Source: Luteimonas arsenica
Lineage (GTDB): Bacteria; Pseudomonadota; Gammaproteobacteria; Xanthomonadales; Xanthomonadaceae
Assembly: GCF_004352825.1 (NCBI RefSeq)
Contig: NZ_SJRW01000001.1
Location: 1,488,001-1,552,000, forward strand
Length of the DNA stretch: 64,000 bases
Direction: 5' to 3'
Positions 55,492 to 63,924 of this stretch are shown one piece after another; position 1 is the first letter of the stretch; the number at the start of each line of letters is the position of its first letter. The translations under genes and the position numbers were made by a program. The notes under the pieces were generated by a model. It was not told where the DNA came from and made no database searches. It saw only the letters and a list, made by a program, of their open reading frames with translations.

Positions 55492-56364
55492 ATGGGAAAG
55501 AGCAGCGAATGGCTGGACGGCGCGCACGACCCGCGCGACCCGAACCCGTGGTTGGCGCTCTACCTCGACGCCAGCGGCCCGCTGGCCGACGAGGTCAAGC
55601 GCGCTTGGCTGAGCGACGCCTCCACCCGCTCGCGCCAATTCCTGCTGCCGGTGGTGCGGCCGCTGGCGCGGCTGTCGATCGTGCTGATCCAGCTGCTGAA
55701 AATCGTGACCCCGCGCTCCTGGACCTCGTCGCGCATCCTGCACCGGATGATCGCCTGGGGCATGAAGACCTTCGTCAGCCCCGAGGCGAACTGGCTGATC
55801 CTGCGCCACTTCCACCTCGGCTCCCAGGTGCTGGCCTTCATCGCCCGCAACGCCGTGCCCGGCCAGGAACTGCCCTTGCACCCGCTGTCGCCGCCCGACA
55901 TCGATGCGCTGAAGGACGACGTGTTCCTGCAGCACGACCTGAACCTCTTCAACTTCGTCATCAACCTCAACAAGGCGCTGGGCGGCCGCGCGATCGAAGC
56001 GCCTGCCAAACTCGACTTCTCGATGATCCGGCAGCCGGACCTGCGCATCGAGGACATGCCCAGGCGCTGGACCAACGTCATCGACCTGCAGACCGCGATC
56101 GAGGTCTACACCCCGGTCTACCAGCTGTTCCTGACCGACAACGACTTCTGGCGCGCGACCAACTCGCTGCAGCTGGACGAGGTGATCGGCATCTATTGCG
56201 CCACCCTCCTCGGCCGCCCCGACTACCTGGTTTTCCTCAACAACAAGCACCCCCTGGTGCCCCTGACCACCCTGCGCGCCGGCTTCCGCCTGGTGCTCCA
56301 TGGCCTCAGCACCGAAATGCTCCACGCCCTGCTGAGCCGGGCCAAGGCTGTCGCTTCGGGTTGA
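55492..56364 (+). CDS. Unrecognised protein paired with the KAS III fusion
   Basis: 290-residue protein I cannot assign. It begins MGKSSEWLDGAHDPRDPNPWLALYLDASGP. A moderately hydrophobic segment (about 52-76, LLPVVRPLARLSIVLIQLLKIVTP) could associate with membrane. Charged and polar landmarks are WGMKTFVSPEANWLILRHFHLGSQVLAFIARN, LQHDLNLFNFVINLNKALGG and NVIDLQTAIEVYTPVYQLFLTDNDFWRATNSLQLDE. No nucleotide-binding, metal or catalytic motif stands out apart from clustered histidines (RHFHLG, QHD). It is 7 bp downstream of the fusion gene, so the two probably act together, perhaps in lipid metabolism. Confidence 0.8.
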   Translation: MGKSSEWLDGAHDPRDPNPWLALYLDASGPLADEVKRAWLSDASTRSRQFLLPVVRPLARLSIVLIQLLKIVTPRSWTSSRILHRMIAWGMKTFVSPEANWLILRHFHLGSQVLAFIARNAVPGQELPLHPLSPPDIDALKDDVFLQHDLNLFNFVINLNKALGGRAIEAPAKLDFSMIRQPDLRIEDMPRRWTNVIDLQTAIEVYTPVYQLFLTDNDFWRATNSLQLDEVIGIYCATLLGRPDYLVFLNNKHPLVPLTTLRAGFRLVLHGLSTEMLHALLSRAKAVASG

Positions 56365-56594
56365 AGAGCTTTTTTTGCCACGGATTTACGCGGATTACGC
56401 GGATTTACGCGGATCTGGCCGAGGCCAGCGCCGACAGCACGCACTGAAACTGCTTTCTTTTCTAGAAGGGGTTGCCGGCAGCAGCATGAGTCTGCTTCGT
56501 TGGTGCAGCCGACGCGAAACCCATTGGCAAAAGGCTCTTGCTCAATCCGTACAAATCCGCGTAATCCGCGTAAATCCGTGGCAAAAAAGCTTTT
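56364..56594. repeat. Inverted-repeat pair with TTTACGCGGATT units
   Basis: Arms at 56364-56414 and 56545-56594 are near-perfect inverted copies of about 50 bp. They are built of repeated GGATTTACGCGGATTACGCG-type units ending in an AAAAGCTTTTTTG-like edge, and enclose 130 bp without a gene. This is the main content of the 311-bp gap 56365-56675. It looks like a non-autonomous repeat element (MITE- or BIME-like); no target-site duplication was identified. Confidence 0.75.
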
Positions 56595-56624
56595 GTCCCA
56601 GCCGCATAGACCCGTGGCAAAGAA

Positions 56625-56650
56625 GAAGGGCCGCATCGCTGCGGCCCTTC
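56625..56650 (-). terminator. Terminator downstream of the OmpA-like gene
   Basis: Perfect 11-bp stem GAAGGGCCGCA / TGCGGCCCTTC with a 4-nt loop, followed on the minus strand by TTCTTTG. It lies 26 bp after the OmpA-like stop. On the plus strand it could also stop transcription from the KAS III fusion operon, though the U-run is weaker there. Confidence 0.8.
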
Positions 56651-56675
56651 CAGTCACATCGCGTGCTGCCGGCGA

Positions 56676-57353
56676 TCAGCCCTGCAGCGGCACCACGCGG
56701 ATCTCGACGCGACGGTTGGCGGCGCGGCCCTGTTCGGTCGAGTTGTCGGCAATCGGCATGGTCTTGCCGAAGCCCACGACCTCGAAGCGCTCGCGCACCA
56801 GGCCCTGGCCGATCAGGTAGTTGGCCACGGAGGAGGCGCGCTGCTCGGAGATGCGCTGGTTGACCGCGTCGCCACCGACGTTGTCGGTGTGGCCGGCCAC
56901 TTCCACGATGGTCTGGTTGTACTCGGCCAGGGTGGCGGCGACGTTGTTGAGCGCCGGGTAGAACTGCGGCTTGAGCTCGGTCTTGTTGAAGTCGAAGGTC
57001 ACGCCGTCGGGCAGGTTGAGCTTGATGACGTCACCCTCGCGGTCGACGACGATGCCGGTGCCCGCGGTCTGGCGGCGCAGTTCGGCTTCCTGGCGATCCT
57101 GGTAGGCGCCGATCGCGCCACCGGCCAGGCCGCCCACGCCGGCGCCGACCAGGGCGCGCTGGCGGCGCTCGGTGGCGTCCGAACCGCTGAGCAGGCCGGC
57201 CACCGCGCCGATGCCGGCGCCGACCAGGGCGCCGGTGCGCGTGCGGTTGGGATCGTTGGGATCGCTGGTCTGGCCGGTGTAGCTGGCGCAGCTGGTCAGC
57301 ATGACCGCGCCGGCGGCCAGGGAGGCGAACAGGATTCGGGGCGAAGTACGCAT
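56676..57353 (-). CDS. OmpA-family lipoprotein with glycine-zipper
   Basis: Predicted 225-residue outer-membrane lipoprotein. The signal peptide MRTSPRILFASLAAGAVMLTSC ends in a lipobox (LTSC). A double glycine-zipper segment follows (GALVGAGIGAVAGLLSG, GAGVGGLAGGAIGAYQDRQ). The C-terminal OmpA domain binds peptidoglycan, with VTFDFNKTELKP, VEVAGHTDNVGGDAVNQRISEQRASSVANYL and GRAANRRVEIRVVP; the D and R contact residues are present. It resembles E. coli YiaD. ATG 57353 is chosen because the upstream ATG at 57407 adds residues before the signal; GGAG precedes it. Monocistronic, with its own terminator. Confidence 0.93.
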   Translation of the reverse strand: MRTSPRILFASLAAGAVMLTSCASYTGQTSDPNDPNRTRTGALVGAGIGAVAGLLSGSDATERRQRALVGAGVGGLAGGAIGAYQDRQEAELRRQTAGTGIVVDREGDVIKLNLPDGVTFDFNKTELKPQFYPALNNVAATLAEYNQTIVEVAGHTDNVGGDAVNQRISEQRASSVANYLIGQGLVRERFEVVGFGKTMPIADNSTEQGRAANRRVEIRVVPLQG

Positions 57354-57449
57354 CGTGGGGGCTCCTTTGGCGGGCGGCGTAGCGCCCAATGGAATGAACA
57401 GGGCCAAGCTACCCGGCGCCGCGTCCCCGCGGAGTGATGGCGCTTCGCC

Positions 57450-58589
57450 CTATTCAGCGTCCGGATAGGCACCGCGATGGACCCGCGGGATGCGGTCGTT
57501 GAGCCCGACCAGCACCTCGTAGGGAATCATGCCCGCGGCGGCGGCCACCTGCTCCACGCCGAGCTCCGAATCGCCCTGGCGGCCGATGAGCACCACCTCG
57601 TCCTCGTTCCAGGCGCTGTCGCGGCCGATGTCGACCATGAACTGGTCCATGCACACGCGCCCCACGATCGGGTACTCGCGCCCGCGGACCAGCACCGAGC
57701 CGCGCGACGACAACGCCCGCGGATAGCCGTCGCCATAACCGATGGGCACGGTGACCACGCGGGTGTCGGCCGCCGGCGTCCAGGTGCCGCCGTAGCTGAC
57801 GCTGTGCCCGGCCTCGACCACCTTGAAATAGACCACCCGCGAAACCAGCGACAGCGCGGGCGCCACCGCCACCGTCGGCCGCGATTCCGGTCCGGGCAGC
57901 ACGCCGTAGAGCAGGATGCCGGGACGCACCATGTCCAGCCGCGCCTGCGGGAAGTGCAACACGCCGCCGGAGTTCGCGATGTGCCGCGGCGGCACCGGCA
58001 CGCCGATCCGGCCGAAGTGCGCGCAGGCCTCGTCGAAGCGCTCCAGCTGCAGCGCGGTCATCGGCGAATCGGGTTCGTCGGAACAGGCCAGGTGCGAATA
58101 GATGCCGGCCAGATCGATCCAGCGCGAGGCCACCGCGGCCTCGATGAAGGGTCCCGCCGTCCAGGCGTGCACGCCGATGCGCTCCATGCCGGTATCGACC
58201 TTGAGGTGCACCGTGGCGCGGCGCCCCAGGGCCTGGGCCGCGGCCTCGACCTGGCGCAGCTTGTCCAGCGAGGACACGGTGACCTGCAGGTCATGGGCGA
58301 GGTACTGCGCCACCTGCGGCCCGAAGATGCCGCCCAGCACCAGGATCGGCACCGTGATTCCCGCGCGGCGCAGGGCCACGCCCTCCTCCGGGAAGGCCAC
58401 GCCCAGGTGCTCCACCCCCACCGCCTGCAGGTGCCGCGCCACCGGCACCAGGCCGTGGCCGTAGGCATTGGCCTTGACGATGGCCATCACCGGCACGCCG
58501 GCGTGGGCGCGGATCGCGCGCAGGTTGCCGGCGATGCGGTCGAGGTCGACCAGGATGCGCGTCGGGCGCTCGGCGGCGTGCAGGCTCAC
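57450..58589 (-). CDS. alr: Alanine racemase
   Basis: PLP enzyme interconverting L- and D-alanine for peptidoglycan. The 379-residue protein has the PLP lysine in PVMAIVKANAYGHGLVPVA, the phosphate-binding HIANSGGVLHFP region and the catalytic tyrosine in SVSYGGTWTP. The C-terminal beta domain (VLVRGREYPIVGRVCMDQFMVDIGRDSAWNEDEVVLIG) follows. All catalytic residues are present. It starts 6 bp after dnaB, an order common in Xanthomonads and other proteobacteria (dnaB-alr). Confidence 0.97.
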   Translation of the reverse strand: MSLHAAERPTRILVDLDRIAGNLRAIRAHAGVPVMAIVKANAYGHGLVPVARHLQAVGVEHLGVAFPEEGVALRRAGITVPILVLGGIFGPQVAQYLAHDLQVTVSSLDKLRQVEAAAQALGRRATVHLKVDTGMERIGVHAWTAGPFIEAAVASRWIDLAGIYSHLACSDEPDSPMTALQLERFDEACAHFGRIGVPVPPRHIANSGGVLHFPQARLDMVRPGILLYGVLPGPESRPTVAVAPALSLVSRVVYFKVVEAGHSVSYGGTWTPAADTRVVTVPIGYGDGYPRALSSRGSVLVRGREYPIVGRVCMDQFMVDIGRDSAWNEDEVVLIGRQGDSELGVEQVAAAAGMIPYEVLVGLNDRIPRVHRGAYPDAE

Positions 58590-58595
58590 GCGCGG

Positions 58596-60011
58596 CTACT
58601 CGAAGCTGCCCACCGAATCGTGGGCCAGGTTGTCGAAGCGGGTGTACTCGCCGAAGAACTTCAGCTTCACCGAGCCCGTGGGACCGTTACGCTGCTTGCC
58701 GATGATGACCTCGGCCAGGCCCTTGTCCGGCGAATTTTCCTTGTTGTAGTACTCGTCGCGGTAGATGAAGACGATGACGTCGGCATCCTGCTCGATGGCG
58801 CCGGATTCGCGCAGGTCGGCCATCACCGGGCGCTTGTCCTGGCGCTGCTCCAGCGAGCGGTTGAGCTGCGACAGCGCGATCACCGGCACGTTGAGCTCCT
58901 TGGCCAGGCCCTTGAGCGAACGCGAGATCTCCGAGATCTCGGTGGCGCGGTTCTCGCTGTTGCCGGGCACCGCCATCAGCTGCAGGTAGTCGATCACGAT
59001 CAGGCCCAGGCCGTGCTCGCGCTTGAGCCGGCGCGCCTTGGCGCGCAGCACGTCGGGCGACAGCGCCGGGGTGTCGTCGATGAAGATCTTCGTTTCCTTC
59101 AGCAGGCGGATGGCGCTGGAAATGCGGCTCCAGTCCTCGTCCTCCAGCTGGCCGGTGCGCAGCCGGGCGGCGTTGACCCGGCCGACCGAGGAGATCAGGC
59201 GCAGCGCCAGCTGGCTGGCCGACATTTCCATCGAGAACACGGCCACCGGCTTCTTGGTCTTCATGGCCGCGTACTCGGCCATGTTGAGCGCCAGCGTGGT
59301 CTTGCCCATCGCCGGGCGCGCGGCGAGGATCAGCAGGTCGGTCGGCTGCAGACCGGCGGTCATCTCGTCGAACTCGGTGTAGCCCGTCGGCAGACCGGTG
59401 ATGCCGCCGCCGCTGGCATAGCGGGTCTGCAGCACGTCGAAGGCCTCGGCCATGGCCTGGTTGACCGCGGTGAAGTCGCTGCGGCCACGGCTGCCCGCCT
59501 CGGCGATCGCGAACACGTCCTGCTCGGCCTTGGCCAGGATCTCGGCGCTGTCGCGGCCCTCGGGCTGGAAGCCGTCGTTGACGATGCCGGTGCCAACCTC
59601 GATCAGTTGCCGCAGCACGGCCTTGTCGCGGACGATTTCCGCGTAGGCGACGATGTTGGCGGCCGAAGGCGTGGTGCTGGCCAGTTCGACCAGATAGGCG
59701 CCGCCGGCGACGAGTTCGGACTGGCCCTGGGATTCGAACCACTCGCCCAGCGTCACCGCGTCGAAGGGGCGGTTGCGCTCGGCCAGCTCCTTGATCGCGC
59801 GGAAGATCAGCTGGTGGTCGCGGCGGTAGAAGTCGTGCTCGTCGAGCTGGTCGCCGACGCGGTCGTAGGACTCGGGCGACAGCATCAGGCCGCCCAGCAC
59901 CGCCTGTTCGGCCTCCACCGACTGCGGCGGCACGCGCAGCTGTTCGATCCGGGCATCGCCGCGCCCCTGGAAATCGCGGCCATCCTGCTTGAAGCCCGGT
60001 CTTGCGCTCAT
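58596..60011 (-). CDS. dnaB: Replicative DNA helicase DnaB
   Basis: Hexameric 5'-3' helicase driving the replication fork. The 471-residue product has the N-terminal collar domain (RVPPQSVEAEQAVLGGLMLSPESYDRVGDQL) and a RecA-fold C-terminal domain. That domain shows Walker A AARPAMGKTTLALNMAEY, Walker B LIVIDYLQLMAVP and sensor and arginine-finger regions (ALSQLNRSLEQR, LRESGAIEQDADVIVFIYRDEYY). ATG 60011 is chosen because MSARPGFKQDGRDFQG leads directly into the collar; an upstream ATG (60131) adds a region with stem-loop character. No intein is present. It is transcribed with alr. Confidence 0.97.
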   Translation of the reverse strand: MSARPGFKQDGRDFQGRGDARIEQLRVPPQSVEAEQAVLGGLMLSPESYDRVGDQLDEHDFYRRDHQLIFRAIKELAERNRPFDAVTLGEWFESQGQSELVAGGAYLVELASTTPSAANIVAYAEIVRDKAVLRQLIEVGTGIVNDGFQPEGRDSAEILAKAEQDVFAIAEAGSRGRSDFTAVNQAMAEAFDVLQTRYASGGGITGLPTGYTEFDEMTAGLQPTDLLILAARPAMGKTTLALNMAEYAAMKTKKPVAVFSMEMSASQLALRLISSVGRVNAARLRTGQLEDEDWSRISSAIRLLKETKIFIDDTPALSPDVLRAKARRLKREHGLGLIVIDYLQLMAVPGNSENRATEISEISRSLKGLAKELNVPVIALSQLNRSLEQRQDKRPVMADLRESGAIEQDADVIVFIYRDEYYNKENSPDKGLAEVIIGKQRNGPTGSVKLKFFGEYTRFDNLAHDSVGSFE

Positions 60012-60166
60012 CGGTATCGGAACTCCCCGTGCGGAGCCCTTGCCGCGGCTCCTGATCCTGTGTCGGACTGACATGCTACTGACCCCTGCCGGGAAGCGTT
60101 GCAGACAACCCTGTGGATAACCGGTGGGCATCTCAGGCGCTGAGACTGCGCGCCACCGGAAACGAA

Positions 60167-60190
60167 GACGGGCGCCCTGCGGCGCCCGTC
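60167..60190 (-). terminator. Terminator of the rpsF-rpsR-rplI operon
   Basis: Perfect 10-bp stem GACGGGCGCC-CTGC-GGCGCCCGTC, followed on the minus strand by TTCGTTT. It lies about 24 bp after the rplI stop and separates the ribosomal operon from dnaB. Confidence 0.8.
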
Positions 60191-60213
60191 GGTGAAACCT
60201 GCCTGGATGTGGC

Positions 60214-60666
60214 TCAGGCGGCTTCGGGCTCGACCACGACCTTGACGGTGGTCTCGACGTCGGCGTGCAGGTGCACGATGACCTCGTACTCGCCGATGGT
60301 GCGGAACGCGCCCTCGCCCATCACCACTTCCGACTTCTCGACCGGGGTACCGGCCTTGGTCAGGGCTTCGGCGATGTCGCGCGGGCCGACCGAACCGTAC
60401 AGCTTGCCCTCGGTAGAGGCGTTGGCGTAGATCGTGACGCTGGCGTCCTCGAGCGCGGCGGCGCGCTGGTTGGCTTCGTCCAGGCTCGACTGGGCCTTGG
60501 CTTCGTACTCGGCGCGGCGCGCCTCGAACTCGGCCAGGTTGGCGGCGGTGGCCGGAACGGCCTTGCCCTGCGGCACGAGGAAGTTGCGGCCGTAGCCGGG
60601 CTTCACGCTGACCTTGTCGCCAAGGTTGCCGAGGTTCACGACCTTCTCGAGAAGGATCAGATCCAT
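60214..60666 (-). CDS. rplI: 50S ribosomal protein L9
   Basis: Binds 23S rRNA near the L1 stalk and spans toward the neighbouring subunit. The 150-residue protein has the signature [40 protein letters not shown], a long connecting helix (about 40-75) and the C-terminal domain ending [11 protein letters not shown]. Third gene of rpsF-rpsR-rplI. The 100-bp gap before it contains two GC-rich hairpins (60688-60709 and near 60740), unusual in an otherwise tight operon. Confidence 0.98.
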   Translation of the reverse strand: MDLILLEKVVNLGNLGDKVSVKPGYGRNFLVPQGKAVPATAANLAEFEARRAEYEAKAQSSLDEANQRAAALEDASVTIYANASTEGKLYGSVGPRDIAEALTKAGTPVEKSEVVMGEGAFRTIGEYEVIVHLHADVETTVKVVVEPEAA

Positions 60667-60766
60667 GGTGTTTCTCCGTATTCGTTAGCGACGCGCAGGC
60701 GCGCGTCGCAACTGTTGCTGTCCGAACGGACGGTGGCCGGGCCGCCCCGGTGGGGGCGGCGCGGAA

Positions 60767-60997
60767 TCAGACGTTGTGGTTGTCGGTGTACGGGATCAGG
60801 GCCAGGAAACGCGCGCGCTTGACGGCGGTGGCGAGCTGGCGCTGGTACTTCGACTTGGTGCCGGTGATGCGGCTGGGAACGATCTTGCCGTTCTCGGTCA
60901 GGTTCTGGCGCAGGGTGTTGAGATCCTTGTAATCGATCTCCTTGACGCCCTCGGCGGTGAACTTGCAGAACTTGCGGCGGCGGAAGAACTTGGACAT
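60767..60997 (-). CDS. rpsR: 30S ribosomal protein S18
   Basis: Small-subunit protein that pairs with S6 on the platform of the 30S subunit. 76 residues beginning [33 protein letters not shown], with the family signature [40 protein letters not shown]. It keeps the C-type FCKF rather than a cysteine-free form. 11 bp after rpsF, 100 bp before rplI. Confidence 0.98.
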   Translation of the reverse strand: MSKFFRRRKFCKFTAEGVKEIDYKDLNTLRQNLTENGKIVPSRITGTKSKYQRQLATAVKRARFLALIPYTDNHNV

Positions 60998-61008
60998 GTG
61001 GGTGATCC

Positions 61009-61452
61009 TCAGGCGGCTTCGGAGTTGTCGTCGGCGTCGGCGTCGGTGGCGGGCTTGTCGCCCTCGCCTTCTTCGTCGTCACGGCGGCGGCGTTCGCCGC
61101 GCTCGGGACGGTCGGACTTCTCCGGCTTCTCGTCCTTGTTCTTCATGATCAGCGACTGCTCGGTCTCGGCCTCTTCGCGACGGATCACGATGTGGCGGAG
61201 GACGGCGTCGTTGAAGCGGAAGCCTTCGACCAGTTCATCGAGCACGGACTGGCCGGCTTCGATGTTCATCAGGACGTAGTGGGCCTTGACGAGGTTGTCG
61301 ATGGGATAGGCCAGCTGGCGGCGGCCCCAGTCTTCCAGGCGGTGGATCTTGCCTTCGGCGCCTTCGATCAGGGTCTTGTAGCGCTCGACCATGGCCGGCA
61401 CCTGCTCGCTCTGGTCCGGGTGGACCAGGAACACGATCTCGTAGTGACGCAT
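61009..61452 (-). CDS. rpsF: 30S ribosomal protein S6
   Basis: Small-subunit protein binding 16S rRNA with S18. The 147-residue protein has the core [26 protein letters not shown] and [31 protein letters not shown] long charged C-terminal tail ([30 protein letters not shown] then acidic residues) extends it beyond the 100-residue core; in E. coli the tail is glutamylated by RimK. First gene of the operon. Its leader of about 100 nt is GC-rich and could fold into the S6:S18 autoregulatory element. Confidence 0.97.
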   Translation of the reverse strand: MRHYEIVFLVHPDQSEQVPAMVERYKTLIEGAEGKIHRLEDWGRRQLAYPIDNLVKAHYVLMNIEAGQSVLDELVEGFRFNDAVLRHIVIRREEAETEQSLIMKNKDEKPEKSDRPERGERRRRDDEEGEGDKPATDADADDNSEAA

Positions 61453-61565
61453 GTTGTTTCCTTGTGGATATCGGCCGAGGCGGCGTGCCGCGGGCCCGGA
61501 TAGCCCCCGGACGATCCTGGCGGACGCCGTGGGGCAAGGGTCTCCCGGTGGACTGGGAGCCGCAC
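61453..61565 (-). promoter_or_regulatory. Possible S6:S18-responsive leader of rpsF
   Basis: The 5' leader of the ribosomal operon between the predicted promoter and rpsF contains several GC-rich inverted segments, such as GGGCCCGCGGCACGCCGCC. S6:S18 leader motifs are known at this position in many bacteria. I did not identify the conserved CCG bulge with certainty. Confidence 0.35.
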
Positions 61566-61595
61566 ATTATGGCAGCCGGCTTGGGTTTCGCGCAA
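61566..61595 (-). promoter_or_regulatory. Sigma-70-like promoter of rpsF operon
   Basis: On the minus strand TTGCGC (61595-61590), an 18-nt spacer and CATAAT (61571-61566) form a plausible promoter about 110 bp upstream of rpsF. The -10 matches consensus at five of six positions. Confidence 0.6.
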
Positions 61596-61649
61596 ATTGT
61601 TGTTTTCAGGGGGCTGGTTGGGGTGCTCGGGCCTCGTGGGGACGCGTGC

Positions 61650-61835
61650 CACTACGCGGTGGGTATGGACTGGCGAAGCAGCCCGGTCCGCTATGCGGCC
61701 CGGTCCGGCCCGGCGCAGCGCGCCGGGCGTTCGCGCGGGCTGCGCGGCAGTGCCGCGCAAGCAGCCCGCGCTCACCCATGGCTGATTCGCCTACCGCGCA
61801 CATCCCTGTGCGCTGTCCATACCCACCGCGCAGTG
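61650..61835. repeat. Multi-hairpin element enclosed by a 21-bp inverted repeat
   Basis: Outer arms at 61650-61670 and 61815-61835 are inverted copies with one mismatch (core CGCGGTGGGTATGGAC). Inside are three further stems: 61709-61727 (CCCGGCGC/GCGCCGGG), 61735-61769 (GCGGGCT plus GCGCGGCA pairing with their complements) and 61796-61813 (GCGCACA/TGTGCGC). It lies in the 620-bp gene-free gap between rpsF and the iscA-like gene. Short ORFs here are not credible. Candidate structured RNA or REP-like repeat. Confidence 0.7.
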
Positions 61836-61922
61836 TCCCGCTCGCGCGGGCGTGTGGTTTTCCGGCTTCGGAGATGAGGGTGCGTCCGTCGCTTTTCGCC
61901 CAGCGGTGCCAGAAAGGTGGTG

Positions 61923-62038
61923 CAGGAGGTGGCTGGCGGGGGGAGTGCGGAGAGTGGGCCATGGATGGCCCACGGCCCCGCTTCAGCCATGGATGGCTGA
62001 CGGCGGGGCGCAGCACTCCCCCCGCCAGCCGCCTCCTG
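61923..62038. repeat. Long stem containing twin hairpins
   Basis: Arms of 26 bp at 61923-61948 and 62013-62038 pair with one mismatch. Within lie two perfect hairpins with the same CCAT-GG-ATGG apex: GTGGGCCATGGATGGCCCAC (61954-61973) and TCAGCCATGGATGGCTGA (61983-62000). It starts 35 bp after the iscA-like stop. It could end that transcript, or be a REP/BIME-type repeat. Confidence 0.7.
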
Positions 62039-62072
62039 CGGCGCGCATCATCACCAGGCGGTACGACGAATC

Positions 62073-62414
62073 TCAGGCCACCTTGTCGGCGTCGGTCGTG
62101 AAGCTCTCGCCGCAGCCGCACTCGGCGGCCGCCTTGGGGTTCCTGAACGTGAACTGCTCGCTCAGGCCCTGCTTCTGGAAGTCCATCTCGGTGCCGTCCA
62201 CCAGCTCCAGGCTGTCGGCGTCGACGAAGATGCGCACGCCGTCCTGCTCGAAGACCGTGTCGTCCGGCGCTTCGGCGCGAGCGAGGTCGACCGCGTAGCC
62301 CCAGCCCGAGCAGCCGGTGCGGCGCACGCCGAAGCGCAGGCCCAGGGCGGAGGGATCGGCGGCGAGGAAGCCCTTCACGCGTTCGAGGGCGGCGGGAGCA
62401 AGGGTGATGGCCAT
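62073..62414 (-). CDS. A-type iron-sulfur carrier (IscA/ErpA family)
   Basis: Carrier that receives Fe-S clusters from the scaffold and passes them to target proteins. 113 residues with the three conserved cysteines C35 ([13 protein letters not shown]), C99 and C101 (AECGCGESF) and the [16 protein letters not shown] core. The sequence does not separate IscA, ErpA or SufA; the lone location away from isc or suf genes suggests ErpA-like or a stand-alone A-type protein. ATG 62414 is clear; it is divergent from asnS. The Fe-S-rich FDH in this window is one possible client. Confidence 0.93.
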   Translation of the reverse strand: MAITLAPAALERVKGFLAADPSALGLRFGVRRTGCSGWGYAVDLARAEAPDDTVFEQDGVRIFVDADSLELVDGTEMDFQKQGLSEQFTFRNPKAAAECGCGESFTTDADKVA

Positions 62415-62519
62415 GGCGTCATTCTACTCCGTGGGGAACGGCCGGACCGGGCGACCGGTCGGACGGTGCGTCCGGTAAACTGGTCGTCTGTATCTGTCCC
62501 TTCCCCAAGGATTCAAGGC

Positions 62520-63920
62520 ATGACGGTGGTCAGCGTCGAACACGCGCTCGCGGGCAGGGTCCCGGCAGGCGGCGAAGTCACGGTCCGCGGCTGGGTGCGC
62601 ACCCGACGCGACTCCAAGGCGGGCCTGAGCTTCGTCAACGTCAGCGACGGCTCCTGCTTCGCGCCGATCCAGGTCGTCGCGCCCAGCAGCCTGTCCAACT
62701 ACGACGACGAAGTGAAGCGGCTCACCGCCGGCTGCTCCGTCATCGCCACCGGCACCCTGGTGGCCTCGCAGGGCCAGGGCCAGAGCTTCGAGATCCAGGC
62801 TTCGTCGATCGAGGTCGTGGGCTGGGTGGACGATCCGGAGACGTATCCGATCCAGCCCAAGGCCCATTCGCTGGAATTCCTGCGCGAAGTCGCCCACCTG
62901 CGCCCGCGCACCAACCTGTTCGGCGCGGTCACCCGCATCCGCCACTGCCTGGCGCAGGCGGCGCACCGCTGGTTCCACGAGAACGGCTACTACTGGATCA
63001 ACACCCCGATCATCACCACCTCCGACGCCGAGGGCGCCGGGCAGATGTTCCGGGTGTCCACGCTCGACCTCGCCAACCTGCCGCGCGGCAAGGACGGCAA
63101 CGTGGACTTCGACCGCGACTTCTTCGGCAAGGAAACCTTCCTGACCGTGTCCGGCCAGCTCAACGTCGAGGCCTTCGCGCTGGCGATGAGCAAGGTCTAC
63201 ACCTTCGGCCCGACCTTCCGCGCCGAGAACAGCCACACCACGCGCCACCTGGCCGAGTTCTGGATGATCGAGCCGGAGATCGCCTTCGCCGACCTGGCTG
63301 AAACCGCCCGGATCTCCGAGGAATTCCTCAAGTACCTGTTCAAGGCGGTGCTGGACGAGCGCGCGGACGACATGGCCTTCATCGCCGAGCGCGTGCAGAA
63401 GGACGCGGTCACGCGGCTGGAGTCGTTCATCAACGCGCCCTTCGAGCGCATCGAGTACACCGATGCCGTGGAGCTGCTGCAGAAGTCAGGCCACAAGTTC
63501 GACTTCCCGGTCGAATGGGGCCTGGACCTGCAGACCGAGCACGAGCGCTGGCTGACCGAGCAGCACGTGGGCCGCCCGGTGGTGGTGACCAACTACCCCG
63601 AGCACATCAAGGCCTTCTACATGCGCCTGAACGACGACGGGAAGACGGTCGCGGCGATGGACGTGCTGGCCCCGGGCATCGGCGAGATCATCGGCGGCTC
63701 GCAGCGCGAGGAGCGGCTGGACGTGCTCGATGCGCGCATGGACCAGTTCGGTCTGGACCGCGAACACTACGGCTGGTACCGCGACTTCCGACGCTACGGC
63801 ACGGTGCCGCACGCAGGCTTCGGCCTCGGCTTCGAACGCCTGGTGGTCTACGTCTGCGGCCTGTCCAACATCCGCGACGCCATCCCCTACCCGCGCGCGC
63901 CCGGCACGGCGGAGTACTGA
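62520..63920 (+). CDS. asnS: Asparaginyl-tRNA synthetase
   Basis: Class IIb synthetase charging tRNA-Asn. The 466-residue protein has the N-terminal OB-fold ([34 protein letters not shown]) and a catalytic core with motif 2 ([25 protein letters not shown]) and motif 3 ([34 protein letters not shown]). The ending FPR/YPRAPG fits AsnRS rather than AspRS. ATG 62520 is chosen over ATG 62466 because [12 protein letters not shown] begins the OB-fold region. 105 bp separate it from the divergent iscA-like gene. Confidence 0.97.
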   Translation: MTVVSVEHALAGRVPAGGEVTVRGWVRTRRDSKAGLSFVNVSDGSCFAPIQVVAPSSLSNYDDEVKRLTAGCSVIATGTLVASQGQGQSFEIQASSIEVVGWVDDPETYPIQPKAHSLEFLREVAHLRPRTNLFGAVTRIRHCLAQAAHRWFHENGYYWINTPIITTSDAEGAGQMFRVSTLDLANLPRGKDGNVDFDRDFFGKETFLTVSGQLNVEAFALAMSKVYTFGPTFRAENSHTTRHLAEFWMIEPEIAFADLAETARISEEFLKYLFKAVLDERADDMAFIAERVQKDAVTRLESFINAPFERIEYTDAVELLQKSGHKFDFPVEWGLDLQTEHERWLTEQHVGRPVVVTNYPEHIKAFYMRLNDDGKTVAAMDVLAPGIGEIIGGSQREERLDVLDARMDQFGLDREHYGWYRDFRRYGTVPHAGFGLGFERLVVYVCGLSNIRDAIPYPRAPGTAEY

Positions 63921-63924
63921 GGCT

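Noticed and set aside
61464..62121. Several overlapping ORFs of 60-216 residues in the rpsF-iscA gap
   Set aside because: Compositions are Arg/Ala/Gly-rich, frames conflict on both strands, and the DNA is made of inverted repeats.
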